From Larix sibirica (lineage: Eukaryota; Streptophyta; Pinopsida; Pinales; Pinaceae), in contig NWUY0300037160.1 of assembly GCA_004151065.3 (NCBI GenBank), positions 25,451 through 44,684 of the forward strand: 19,234 nucleotides of DNA, given 5' to 3'. A program made the position numbers and the translations under genes. This document shows positions 1 through 10,339 of this stretch, one piece after another. How positions within the stretch are numbered: position 1 is the first letter of the stretch; each line of letters opens with the position of its first letter. The notes beneath the pieces are model-generated. The model was given only the letters and a program-made list of their open reading frames with translations, was not told where the DNA came from and made no database searches.

Positions 1-182
1 ATTGATCATCCCATTTCCTTTTCCAGTAGAAATATATCATCCGCTGAGAAGAACTATACTACTACCGAAAGAGAAGGACTCACAATGGTATATGCGCTGC
101 AGAAGTTTGAGGGAGGCATTGATCATCCCATTTCCTTTTCCAGTAGAAAGTTATCATCCGCTGAGAAGAACTATACTACTAC
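1..182 (+). repeat. 117-bp direct tandem duplication (second copy partial)
   Basis: Positions 1-65 recur at 118-182 with only a few differences, giving a period of 117 bp. The second copy ends at the N at 183. Because 117 is divisible by 3, the RNase H frame survives the duplication. Confidence 0.9.
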
Positions 183-183
183 N
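183..183. other. Ambiguous base at the edge of a repeat copy
   Basis: A single N sits exactly where similarity between the two copies of the 117-bp duplication stops. It probably marks a contig join or an unresolved base. Confidence 0.9.
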
Positions 184-207
184 CTATTTTACTTCATAAT
201 TAATTAA

Positions 208-1835
208 TTAATGCAATTTTTGCATATTTGTAGGATTTATGTGTTAGCATTTACAACATGATTCCAAATTGGAATAGTTGGTGCCTCTACAATTATAATG
301 GAAATTATAATGGAGACTCCTCAAATTTAACACCCTAAAATGGGTTTGCACTTGGAGAGATTTGATCCCTCTCGGCGCTTGATAGAGCCAGAGTTAAGAT
401 GGATCTATGTTGGTTATGGAGCTAGTCGACACATGACCAAACTTTAATTGTAGACAAATGCAAAATGGAGAGAAAGTGGTTCCTGGTGCCAATTCAACCA
501 TATAGGGTACACGTTGTGGTGATCCATCATTGATGAAACTAAGTTTGTAGATGTTCTTATTGTCTTAAGTGTTATACCAATATTCTTTATATATATTGCA
601 ATACACTTATCATTAGAAATGTGAAATTCTCGCCAGATCAATGGGTTGTAACACATGCATGATGATTTCAAAGTGGTTGCATTCGAATATTGTAATGAAT
701 CTGATCATATGTGTATGTTGGGAAAGATGAATCTTTTCTCACAAAGAATAGGGTGTTGCTATGATGGCCAAAATTGATGACATTAGCATGTTATGGGATA
801 TATGTCTTTGACATACCAACTTTGGTTCTTTGTGATATATGAGTTGTCTTCTTATGATTGATGACTTTGCATAGATTGAATAGCTTGATGTTGTCCATGA
901 AAGGTGTGTAATGGAGAAACATCACCAAGTGTCATTTCCTAAGGAAAAAACAAGGCGGTCTTCTAAACGTCTTGCATAAAATCACAATGACATTTGTGTG
1001 CCTATGACTACAACTATTGGTCAGCAAAGTAGAGTCTTCACCCTAATCAATGTTTTTTAATCACTTTCTATGGCTACACATGATTAAAATCCGAGGTGAA
1101 CGTGTTTGGAAAATTCTAGAAATTCAAATCTCCTATATAAAATCAAAGTAACAGGTAGATCAAGTGTCTCAAAATTGATGGCAGAGGTGAATATCTTAGC
1201 ATTGCATTCCAATGATTTCTCTAATATTAGGGCATCTCTTGTACATTGTTCCTTACATTCCACAACAAAATGGAGTAGTAGGACAAGGAAATAGGGCTAT
1301 CATGAATTTGGATTGCTGCATACTTCAGTGCAAGAAAATGAGGTTTTCGCATTCTTGAGAGGGGTGGTTGTTTGTGTAGCACATATAACAAGTAGAATAG
1401 TTACTTGTGTTATCACAATGATGTCTCTTTATGATAAATGGTGTGGTAACATACTTTTTATTTTTCTTTTCAATTTTTTTAGATTGAGTGCATGGGCCCA
1501 TGCTTCTAATGAAAGGAAAAACACATCAACCTTTCATACACTCCGGTTGGATGTAGTGAAAATTTTTCAGGAACACTACCTTTATGATCTCAACACTTAT
1601 AAAAGTGGTTGAATGTAGAGAGGCTATTTTTGATGATGCTCCTAGTTGCTCTCCACCAAGGTCTCTCCATTACTTCTTTAAGAAGATTCTTGAGATTGAT
1701 CGTAACATGCTTCCATGGATCATGCTTCTTTCATGATTGTAGGACCTCTTCTAAAAGGTTCATGTCATGCTTTAATCGACTCTTATTCACAATGTGATGT
1801 TGTTCCTCTCTCTACTTTTATGAGTACTCTCTTAA
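208..1835. other. Anonymous AT-rich sequence without a supported gene
   Basis: Apart from dispersed repeat copy 1, I see no recognisable domain. Short open frames occur on both strands (for example 1313-1612 on +), but none shows family motifs, splice sites in register or coding-like composition. Old, decayed transposon DNA is the likely content. Confidence 0.5.
349..417 (+). repeat. Dispersed repeat family, copy 1
   Basis: This stretch resembles 3564-3617 (+) and the reverse complement of 19166-19234. The shared core is a GATCCCTCT-like block followed by a TTAAGATGGATCTATG-like block. Conceptual translation of all three gives a similar short peptide (P-x-L-R/Q-W-I-Y), so the repeat may descend from a coding part of a transposable element, but no known domain was recognised. 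Confidence 0.6.
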
Positions 1836-2045
1836 GTTACTCCTACCTTATTTGGTAAAACTCCCATAGTTGACGTGGACCCTATTGTTGACTCACTTGG
1901 TCTTCCTATAATAGATGCATCTTCACTTTTTAAGGATGCTCTTGTGAGTGGTGTATCGAGTTCTCTTGTCATAAAGGGTGATTCTCTTGTTAGTGGCTCA
2001 TCCAATGCTCATGTCGTAGATGCCCTTGATAAGATTTTGACATAG
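1836..2045 (+). pseudogene. Coding-like fragment, unidentified
   Basis: A frame of 69 codons lies between a TAA at 1833-1835 and the TAG at 2043-2045. It has no ATG near its start. Its peptide is rich in Val, Asp, Ser and Leu (for example PIVDVDPIVDSLGLP and later SSLVIKGDSLVSGSS) and has a soluble, linker-like character unlike the Phe/Lys/Asn-rich chance frames around it. I do not recognise the family. It may be a remnant of a transposon protein linker or of a host gene. Flanking sequence in the same direction is broken by stops, so it is not an intact gene. Confidence that it ever coded is low. Confidence 0.22.
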
Positions 2046-2150
2046 ATGCTAAATGAGGCATTCAAAAACCTAGTCATATTTTTAAGATAAAAGAGTTAAT
2101 GGATGAAGTAATGTGTTTTGGTTCTTGTGGGGTAAAAATGTCTCTCTACC

Positions 2151-2360
2151 TGTTGAATCTACCAATGGAATTATATGATCTACATAAGAGATGGAAAACA
2201 CAACAATAACTTTTATCAGAGGTTGGACATGATTATGGTGCCTAAGAAAGGATGATGTTGAATCTACCAATGGAATTATATGTTCTACATGAGAGATGGA
2301 AAACACAAAAATAAATTTTATTAGAGGTTGGACATGATTATGGTGACTAAGAAATGATGA
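2151..2360 (+). repeat. 105-bp tandem duplication, two copies
   Basis: Positions 2151-2255 and 2256-2360 align end to end without gaps, with roughly seven mismatches (about 93 percent identity). Both begin TGTTGAATCTACCAATGG. The duplication is exact at its edges and holds no open frame of note. Confidence 0.92.
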
Positions 2361-3130
2361 TGGAAATAATATTTTAAAACATGAAAATAGTCAAAAGTAC
2401 TTGGGTTATGCTATACATTTTCTAAAACATAGATTTGGCCAATGTGGTCATTTTTTCCTTATATATAAGGTCAAGATTCAATGGTTGTATAACACTTTTT
2501 AGTGATCTTTGGATTTGTGCAAAAATCTGTTCGAATTTCACTAAAAATTGATCCATAGGTAGATCTACACATTCTATTTTTTTTTCCTTCTATAGAAAAC
2601 TATGATTTGATGTTCATGTAATACTTTGGGTGATCTAGCGACTTGCGCAGAAATCCAAGGTGCTCATATTTTCCTGATAATTGACATGCTAATAAGTTGT
2701 GGCAGAAGGAGATTCAATCTCCTTACAACATTTTTAGGCACTCCTTGAGAATCACCCAAGGGATGAGTGAAATTTCCCCTTGGTAAAGAAATTGTCCCAA
2801 CGACATCCTTGCATTGTTGGAGAACTTGGGAGGAGAGGTGCACAATTTATTCAACTCCGCCCACCAAGTCCAACAAGTTATCTTCCTTTCCAATAATAGC
2901 ATCAATGAACATAAAAAATAATGATTTAGCATGTTGCTAAAATTGTTGAAAGAAATAAATGCACGTTTCCCCTATTTTATCATTGAAGATAACTCCCATA
3001 ACTCCCTAGAATCATTCACATCCACTCCCTGATTTCATATGTAAGTTGTTTATATCATTGACAATATTATTTAAAACCAAACAACTTAGCAAAGGACATG
3101 GCACTATGGATTAAACAATTATCCAAACTT
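2361..3130. other. AT-rich sequence with LTR-like scraps
   Basis: No gene is supported. Around 2490-2560 and 2610-2690 there are two loosely similar stretches (GTGATCT, then TTGTGCAAAAATC or TTGCGCAGAAATC, then a TGATAATTG or AAAATTG end), suggesting an old duplication. An 8-bp stem with a 3-base loop sits at 2706-2724 (AAGGAGAT / ATCTCCTT). Confidence 0.4.
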
Positions 3131-3200
3131 CAAAATGTGACATTACATTTGTTTCATAAAGTTATCAAAGTGTGACATTACATATGTATCATAACGTTAT
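3131..3200 (+). repeat. 35-bp tandem duplication, two copies
   Basis: Units 3131-3165 and 3166-3200 share TGTGACATTACAT and ATCATAA/TTCATAA blocks with the same internal spacing. A further CAAAATGG follows as the start of a third, unfinished unit. Confidence 0.85.
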
Positions 3201-3472
3201 CAAAATGGAAGGAGAATCTTCATCACCATTATTTTTTTATCAGCAAGTTTTTCAAGAGTTATTTTGAGGGGTATGAATTTCACATTTACATTTAAACACA
3301 TGATTCCAATCCCCAATAAATTTTAAAATAAAACATTTCAACATCTCCACCTTATAACGACGTACTTTTTACAACTTTAAATGCAATTGTTAATATATTT
3401 TGTTTTTCCTTATCATTTAAATACATAGAGTTTTATGGGATAGCCAACTTAGATATCATATTTTTTTTTCTT

Positions 3473-3751
3473 ATGGAGTTCACTACTTATTTTGACTTAA
3501 TTTGCATGACGTTATTTTTTATGAAAGTGATAAAAAATATATTATTATTGCAATTTGTTTATTATTCCTTTTGGCGCTTTGTAGATCCCAAGTTACAATG
3601 GATCTATGCTAGTTTATTTTATCGCATCTCACACATGTGGGATGTAGAAAGCACTTCTTGGCATGATTTAAAAACGAATGGTGGATGTTGTATGCATGTG
3701 TGGGTTGCCTTAGAGTGTGATGAATTTAGTGTGGTGGGGTATGTTTTATGA
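3473..3751 (+). other. Open frame spanning dispersed repeat copy 2, not a supported gene
   Basis: This 92-codon frame begins at an ATG and ends at TGA. Its N-terminal third is Phe/Leu/Ile-rich and AT-driven. The middle (FVDPKLQWIYASLF) is the part shared with the repeats at 349-417 and 19166-19234. The C-terminal part has several Cys, Trp and His residues (HMWDVESTSWHDL and GGCCMHVWVALEC) but matches no zinc-binding pattern I know. The shared peptide core suggests descent from a transposon-borne coding region. The frame is probably a chance survivor of a decayed element rather than an expressed gene. Confidence 0.2.
3564..3617 (+). repeat. Dispersed repeat family, copy 2
   Basis: It matches copy 1 (349-417) in TTGGCGCTTTGTAGATCC versus CTCGGCGCTTGATAGAGCC, and both have the following ATGGATCTATG block. 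It is more diverged than copies 1 and 3 are from each other. Confidence 0.55.
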
Positions 3752-3913
3752 TTGCTTATGGCTTGTATTTGGCCTCAACAAATTTAGTTAGTATTGGCTT
3801 AGATGTAAGAGCCAAGCTTTTACCAACTCGACAAGCTACAAACAATGCATGAAATTTTGTTTGTTAACACTATATTTTCGTAATTTTGATTAATTACCAT
3901 TGACAATGAAATG

Positions 3914-3977
3914 CAATTTTGATTGTCAAGACTTTATATTTTGGGCAATTTTGATTGTTGACATTTTATGTTTTGTA
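3914..3977 (+). repeat. 32-bp tandem duplication
   Basis: CAATTTTGATTGT begins at 3914 and again at 3946, and each is followed by a similar GACTTTATATTTT / GACATTTTATGTTTT tail. A weaker related stretch lies just upstream near 3880. Confidence 0.7.
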
Positions 3978-4790
3978 TTGTAGGACAAAGAAAATATGAG
4001 GGTTAGATTGTAGATAATGGTGTTTGTATGTGAACTCTTTTGTTAGTGTTAGGATGAACAAACATTCCTATTATGTGTTGTTCATTTTTTAAATGTAGTT
4101 GACTTGCAATATTTCAAATAATTCCTTTGTTTTTATGGAAGTGCATAATCATATCCACATGCCATTGATATGGATATCTATGAAACTGATAGATATAGAT
4201 GGTTTCTCACTTCGGGAAAGAAAACCTTATTCTTTCATTCATCTCATCATTTGTAAAAGTAATAGAAGCAAGGGAAAGTAAATATGATTATGCTCTCACA
4301 TGAAACTAAATTCAGTTCTTGTTAAATCTGATCATGGTCACGTTTGAGCACAAGATAGTTGCAAGTAAAGGATTATACCTATTGGGTTTGCACTACTTTT
4401 CTCTTGCATTTGTATCCACCATACAAAACTGTGTGCCTTCTATTACCATTATCACATTAGCATTTGTTTGGTAACCTTTAGCATTCCAATTGCTATCATT
4501 TTCATTTCCATTTTCATTAATATTTTTTAAAAAATATTTTCTTACGTAAAAAAAGCACCATGTTTTAAAACTTATTCGTCATTGAAATATATTATTTCTA
4601 TTCTAGGAAAAAACAAATTCTTACAAAAATACATATTATATTCTATGCTATATGAAAAAACAAATTCTTATGTAGGAAAAGGGCATCTACCGAAGGTATA
4701 TTGTCCATCAAAAAATTATAAAATTATAAAATTATAATTCTGCTGTCTTATATAATCGTTTCCCAAAACAAACATATTACAACTTGTGGA

Positions 4791-4957
4791 GAGTGAGGAC
4801 CCATAACTAGTTACTGAAAATTTGAATCTGTAATCAAGTGTTATGGCGAGTGAGGACTCAACCAATTATTGAAAACTTGAAATTGTAATCAAGTTTTATG
4901 GTGAGTGAGGACTCAACCAATTATTGAAAACTTGCAATTGTAATTGTAACCAGGGTT
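4791..4957 (+). repeat. Minisatellite, three units of 55-57 bp
   Basis: GAGTGAGGAC starts units at 4791, 4848 and 4903. Each is followed by CC/TCAACCAATTATTGAAAA-like sequence and TGTAATCAAGT. The second and third units are closest to each other. The third diverges into TGTAATTGTAACCAGGG. Confidence 0.9.
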
Positions 4958-5764
4958 CATAGGGAAATGGATATCCCATAACCGAGCTTCCAAAGTAGAG
5001 ATGCATTTTAGGAATCCTCTCAACCAATAGCATATAACAAAGTATGTTAAAGGTGAAAATTGTTTCTCATTTAAGAAAGCATGTTAGTGAACCCTTACTA
5101 CACACTACTATAACAATTAATAATTTGGTAATATGAATGTATGGCAGTAATGATGGATAGTTGGATGTGGGAAACATTATGACATGATCTCTATGACTGA
5201 GGTGGTAATTAATTCATGGTTATCACAATTATCCATGTTCATCCGCATTCATGTACATATTTGGTTGCTTGATTGAATTTCAGAGGTGTAGTGCGCTAGG
5301 GTTCATTCATTCCTTGATTTCAAATCTCCATACTCATGGAGTCAAATGACACTTTTAACCTCCCACTATCTCATTTGTCACTTTGTATTGTTTCTAAATC
5401 TAACCATCACTCGGTCTCTGTTATCATCACCCATCCCCTTAAACTTATCCATTCTTTGGTGGTTACGTTCTCATGTGAGATTATCAAACTCTATTGAATA
5501 CGATTCTTAGCCTAATGCCAAATTGAATTACTATTAATCGCCTGACTTCACTAAGCTCCTTATTATTTGTTCCTTCACCCACAATGGAAAGATCTATAAT
5601 CCAACTTCTAGGTGAAACTCAAGTGAGGTGTAATACTATAATTAAGTTGTTTTTAAAAAATTTGCAGAGAAATTTACTAACATTAAGTATATGCTATTTT
5701 TTTCCATTTTAAGTTGAATTTTGTTGGGGTTAATGGTTGGGTTTTATTATGGTACATTGCATAC
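4958..5764. other. AT-rich sequence, nothing recognised
   Basis: No domain, RNA gene or clear repeat was seen. A 54-codon frame starts at an ATG near 5337 (+) but has no recognisable motif and lacks supporting context. Confidence 0.45.
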
Positions 5765-6020
5765 TGGTGTAAAAATATATTCCCCTTGTTGTTTTCTCGA
5801 CCATGTGATCTTTTAATCTTTTCCTGAAATTACAATGTGAAGTAGGATCCACTCAAATTCAAACCCCTTACTGAGGAAACCTATATTAATAAATGGTGTA
5901 AAAATATATTCCCCTTGTTGTTTTCCCAACCATGTGATTTTTTAATTTTTTACTCAAATTACAATGTAAAGTAAGACCCACTGAAATTCAACCCCTATTG
6001 AGGAAACCTATATTAATAAA
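5765..6020 (+). repeat. 129-bp tandem duplication, two copies
   Basis: Units 5765-5893 and 5894-6020 both open with TGGTGTAAAAATATATTCCC and close with GAGGAAACCTATATTAATAA. A dozen or so substitutions and a 2-bp length difference separate them. Confidence 0.93.
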
Positions 6021-6251
6021 TGATATTCTTACCATGACATAGAATTATTTTTTTAAATGCATGAAAATAAGAAAATAGTAAATAGTAACGCGCTCTAAAA
6101 TTAGGGGAGGGAAACCAACATCGATAAAGTATTAAATGGAAAGTTGCGGAAAAAGTGTCTCTAAACTCAACCCTCCACTAAAAGGTGCGTATATATTTTG
6201 CTCTTGATATATTATTGACATCCATTTGGAAATCTCACACCTGTACATGCC

Positions 6252-6503
6252 ATGCAAAGCGTCTTGTTTGATAATGATATGTTATCAACAATTAGTGGGC
6301 ATGCAAGTGGTAGAAAGTGCCAATTGGACAATGATAACGAACGAAATGACATAGAGATATATCAAGGAGGACATGTTTGCAAGCTATTCAACATAGACGA
6401 TTTAGACAATGATGATAAATTTATCTCAGTAGGAGATCAAAGCCATGGGGTATGCTTGTATTTGGCTATTTGGATAAACCTGCAAAGTTTGATCCATAGT
6501 TGA
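6252..6503 (+). other. Hypothetical 83-codon open frame, weak
   Basis: The frame starts at an ATG following CATGCC and ends at TGA. Its peptide is hydrophilic and Asp/Asn-rich in the middle (for example FNIDDLDNDDKF, then ISVGDQSHGVCLYLAIW) and is less AT-driven than the neighbouring chance frames. I do not recognise a family, and there are no adjacent splice sites or promoter elements I would defend. It could be a fragment of a transposon protein or simple chance. It is reported only because its composition differs from its surroundings. Confidence 0.2.
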
Positions 6504-6800
6504 AAAGTTGTTATCACTACTATTGAGAGGATTATCTAATACCCATTCTAATATCTATGGAAACTTTTGCATTGCCTCTAGGTTTAAGGTTCCATCCCAC
6601 ATATGAGGAATTTTATCATGGTATTTCAAGGGAAACCTTAACCATGGTCTTAAAGTAGTAGAGATTGAGGTAATAGCTGAGCTCGATCTTTATAGATATG
6701 AGGCTTAAGCCCGCTTAGTAACTTCAAGTTTCTTTTTATAACAAAAAATTTCCATTAGAGGGATTTAAGGTTAAAAATGGGCCTTAGTAGATAAAATATA

Positions 6801-6824
6801 CTATCAAAATCAACTTTATAAGAA
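6801..6824 (+). repeat. 24-bp direct repeat, left copy
   Basis: The 24 bases are identical to 8215-8238, which is 1414 bp away in the same orientation. This copy ends three bases before the N at 6827. Confidence 0.85.
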
Positions 6825-6826
6825 CC

Positions 6827-6827
6827 N
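6827..6827. other. Ambiguous base beside a repeat copy
   Basis: A single N immediately follows the left copy of a 24-bp direct repeat. It is a possible contig join. Confidence 0.85.
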
Positions 6828-7983
6828 AAAAGATTGCCTTTCCCCAAAGGAACAACCCCTCTTCGCAAATGGTTCTTATTGAAGCACATCAACCTCTCTC
6901 ATGGGTGCACTCTCCATTTTTCACACTTAACCAACTAGCCTCAGTTAAGTTACTTACTAATTGTTTCATGATGTTACGGGACCTTCGCAAGGTATACTTG
7001 AATTGTATAGCTCTAGTGCAGTCAAATATTGACTACACATTATTTTTCTTAGCAAGTTGACTCAACAATTGAACATGAGTTGGCTAAACCTTCATGTTCA
7101 CTGACATAAACTATTTGCAAAACACATTTCATACCATGATAACATAGTTTCTCAACATTACTAACTTGGGTGAGTGAATATAATAATGAGGTACACAATG
7201 TAGGCCCCCCTCATGATTTTCCCTATATACACACACACAAACACACATATCTAAACACAAGCTACTACCACCATAGCAATATAACATCAACATTTTAATT
7301 ATGACCAGGATAACAATAACATATAGCCCTTAATGTTGCAAACTTGGCATTGAACCCACCCTAGGGTCAAGGATATTTACTAACCACACTTAAGTATTAA
7401 AGTAGCCTAGGTGTATAAGCTTATATACTCCTGAGCTAATTAGGTACCAGTAACACACCATACCAAAAATTCCATAATTTCGGTGGTGTTTAGTTAGCCA
7501 ATGATAAATCATCATATGCCAACCATTCTCTCTCTAGAGAATAAATTTCACCCTAGAAAATCCCAAATATTGTCCCTAAACATCATATAATACACAAGAA
7601 ATGTGACTAGGACCTACCACTCATTCCCACTCATAACACAACCACTATGAGAGCTTTGAAACTTGTCAACCTCCTCTAGAAGTTGACCTTTTGCTAATGT
7701 GTAAGTCATCATTGCTTGTCTTGCAATGATGATTCATCCTTTACACTTAGAGACACCAAGATAAAATAGTTTTAGTTGGAAGACGTTTATAAAGGACATT
7801 GTATCACACTAGTTAATTTTTTTTGCTTATGAACATAGTGCATTAAACCATGTTGGTAATTGCCATTCATCCCTAATATCTTGTTAGATTTGGTTCATAA
7901 TCCCATTTCATTGGATTCCTATGACATGTTTTTTCATTCACAAATTTTCTCTTTCATGTTTGTAAGTTTCTCTTTCATCAACT
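6828..7983. other. AT-rich sequence, no gene recognised
   Basis: It contains a short CA-rich run near 7230-7248 and a TATAAGCTTATA palindrome near 7415. Open frames here show no motifs. Confidence 0.4.
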
Positions 7984-8071
7984 ACAGTGCTAAAAACACT
8001 CATTTCATTAAATTTTTAATGAAAATTTACAGTGTTAAAATACTCATTCATTAAATTTTTAATGAAAATTT
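7984..8071 (+). repeat. 45-bp tandem duplication carrying a hairpin in each unit
   Basis: Units 7984-8028 and 8029-8071 both start ACAGTG and end ATGAAAATTT. Each contains a near-perfect inverted repeat (TTCATTAAA, two-base spacer, TTTAATGAA), so the locus can form two neighbouring cruciforms. Confidence 0.9.
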
Positions 8072-8214
8072 AAACTTAAATTGTGTTTTTAAAAAGAAGA
8101 ATATTTATTTTTAATAAGTGTCATGTCGTAAGAGAGTCCCCACACTTGTATTTTGCATGGGAGAAGGTTAGAGAAATTTTAAAGTACAAATTAAGCCTCA
8201 AAACAAAAAATGGA

Positions 8215-8238
8215 CTATCAAAATCAACTTTATAAGAA
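8215..8238 (+). repeat. 24-bp direct repeat, right copy
   Basis: Identical to 6801-6824. Sequence outside the 24 bases does not match. Confidence 0.85.
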
Positions 8239-8368
8239 TCAGTATGGTTAAAGATGATGTCAACCATAAGAGTAAATAGTTTTGGAGGAAAAGTGAAACA
8301 AACTATTCTTTTTTTCTATAGTATTTTCAATTTATCTCCTTGCAACTTTACACAAATTTTGAGTGCAA

Positions 8369-8373
<5 letters not shown>

Positions 8374-8408
<35 letters not shown>
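8374..8408 (+). repeat. (AG)n microsatellite
   Basis: About seventeen uninterrupted AG dinucleotides, flanked by GCAAGAACA and TTCAAGTG. It is probably length-polymorphic. Confidence 0.97.
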
Positions 8409-8410
<2 letters not shown>

Positions 8411-8614
8411 CAAGTGTTATGAATATTCTTTGTTGGGTTGAAATCTAGGCATATAGTTGCTCAATATCCTTTTCTATATATACGTTAACTTAATAGATCG
8501 TAATTTGCGAAGCTTGCTTCTTTCATGGGGAAGCCTTGAGATCACTTTCATATGCAATAATGTTCATTAGATAATGAATGAATGTGAATAGGGAATGTAC
8601 TGGCTTGATATGAT

Positions 8615-8656
8615 ATCAAACAATAATGGAATAACCATGGTTTAATATTGTTTGAT
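8615..8656. repeat. Inverted repeat, 11-bp arms
   Basis: ATCAAACAATA at 8615-8625 is the exact reverse complement of TATTGTTTGAT at 8646-8656. The 20-base spacer contains a second palindrome, AACCATGGTT. Confidence 0.85.
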
Positions 8657-10209
8657 GAAGTTGGCTTACCTTTGCATCATGATGATAACTCTTGGCTTGG
8701 AATTGACTTGACCCAAGTTTTATAATGAATACTATGTGGATGTCATGATATGTTGGGATGTTCATAAAAGACTATGAGCTTGTATGAATGATCGTTAACT
8801 GAGAGGCACGATGATTATGAATAATTATGGCATATGTTTACTATAGAAACTCGGGAAGTGAATCTCTTGAGAGATGAAATCGTCACAAAGGATGTTCATG
8901 GATTCTTAATTACAGAGTTGAGTGGTCTGTTGTATCTTATATTATGATTTTTGTGAACTAAGTTGATAATTGTGTGTAGAATATGATGTTGGATTCTAAA
9001 TGAACTTTTATATTAATGATGTGCACAAAACTTGTGTTGTTTGTTAGAATTGGATTGTGGTAATATCGATTGCATATAAACAATCTTACGTTAAAATAAA
9101 ATCAATCAATCACTTTTCTAAGTAATGTAATGTTTGGTATGTAGGGAAAATAATTAATGCAATTTGTTCATACTTGTTGAATAAAGTAGCTAAGTTGTTG
9201 ATTCCTGAACTCATTAATTGATATTCAAGAAAACTCATAGGATAGGTTTTTACCATGTAAGTTGCATATAAAATTGGATAATCCTTAATTATGGAAGCCA
9301 AGATATCCATGTTAAATGCAATATTCCACTCTACGTATGAGAGCTATAGGGTTTTATAATAAAATCAATAGAATTTGATAGTCATTGGACCTCTTTTGTG
9401 TAGCTAGAGCCGGGGAGTGAAAATTTGCAAGCGCTATAGCCCATTGCATATTTCTTAGAAGTATATAATATAATATACCAAATTGAAGCCCATAATTCCT
9501 CCATCTAATGACGTTGGTTTGGTTGCAATTTAGTACTATGCTGATATCTTCTCTATAATAGTAACATGCAATTGTCACCAAAACTCCCTAAGAAATGAAC
9601 CATTTTCAAGTCGAATATTTCCTTTGTTTGACCTCTAATTTGAGAATATTTTTTAATTGTGTGTTTTTGTTAGAAGAATCTAGAAAAAATTCAGAGAAGC
9701 ACTCAATAATAGATCTCTCGCAGCTATAACACAGAATCTTTAAAATAATAGATTTTTCAAAGTGCAATATCTTCTTCATCCAACCTTTGATTTGAGGCAT
9801 TTTTCCATGAAATCTACAATTGGATGCTAGAAATTCCACTAAAGAAACTTTAGAAATAGATTGAAATGATTTTGCATCAAATCTTTAAAAAATAAAAACA
9901 TATTTTGTCCTTTTGCCTTCAAAGTGCTATGATACACCTTATAAAGAACCTTAGTGTATAAAGTTAAGAATAACAAATAACTGCACACATTATAGAGAAT
10001 ACCCTTAAGGAAGGGAAACACAATCTATTAATCCTTATGGAAGTAGTCACTCCACAAGTCATGCTTGTTGCAATACAATATCCAACATGCTCCACAAAGT
10101 GATATGAATGTGTATATATACTCTCTCAAATGTATTTCTAGGATCCCATGCCAACTACCCCTCATTATTACATTCCTTAAATTATTATCCACCAATTATC
10201 TAGTGGGTT
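8657..10209. other. AT-rich sequence, no gene recognised
   Basis: Several 60-77 codon frames occur on the - strand (9110-10021), but they are Ile/Lys/Phe-rich and broken by stops at short intervals, with no domain motif. Nothing else was recognised. Confidence 0.45.
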
Positions 10210-10306
10210 TTATTCAATGAGTATGGTCAATTACATTAATTAATGAGTTCGCACCAACAACTTAATGACCTTATTCTGTGAGTATGGCCACATTACATTA
10301 ATTATC
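10210..10306 (+). repeat. Imperfect 61-bp tandem duplication
   Basis: TTATTCAATGAGTATGG at 10210 and TTATTCTGTGAGTATGG at 10271 are each followed by a C/A-rich step and TTACATTAATTA. The inter-unit sequence is more diverged. Confidence 0.7.
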
Positions 10307-10339
10307 CTCCCTCGGTACATTGCAAATGGTATTAAAACA

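Larger units (their letters stand above)
1..207 (+). pseudogene. Ty3/Gypsy retrotransposon RNase H fragment, internally duplicated
   Basis: Reading from base 1 gives a peptide typical of the RNase H domain that follows reverse transcriptase in Ty3/Gypsy polyproteins: HPISFSSR, then SSAEKNYTTTEREGL, then MVYALQKF. In that family the Glu in the TEREGL stretch belongs to the RNase H active site, and KF is normally followed by the rest of the domain. Here KF is followed by EGG and a second copy of the start of the same segment, so 39 codons are repeated in frame. The second copy breaks off at an N (183), and the frame runs into a stop (TAA) about eight codons later. No reverse transcriptase, integrase or LTR is visible downstream, and upstream sequence lies outside the window. 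It is a non-functional fragment. Assignment to the family is strong; whether the duplication is biological or an assembly product is unknown. Confidence 0.85.

Noticed and set aside
1106-1612. Two neighbouring + strand frames as a split gene
   Set aside because: There is no recognisable domain, no splice signals in register and no homology signal. Decayed sequence is more likely.
8254-8448. A 64-codon frame with an Arg-Glu repeat
   Set aside because: The Arg-Glu run is the translated (AG)n microsatellite.
9110-10021. Series of four - strand open frames as a multi-exon gene
   Set aside because: The peptides are AT-driven (Ile, Lys, Phe, Asn), the frames are not linked by convincing splice sites, and no domain was recognised.
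10327-10338. Possible primer-binding site, TGGTATTAAAAC after a CA end (resembling the initiator-tRNA type TGGTATCAGAGC)
   Set aside because: Only about nine of twelve positions fit, no LTR start or second LTR could be found, and no gag or pol follows within 1.9 kb.
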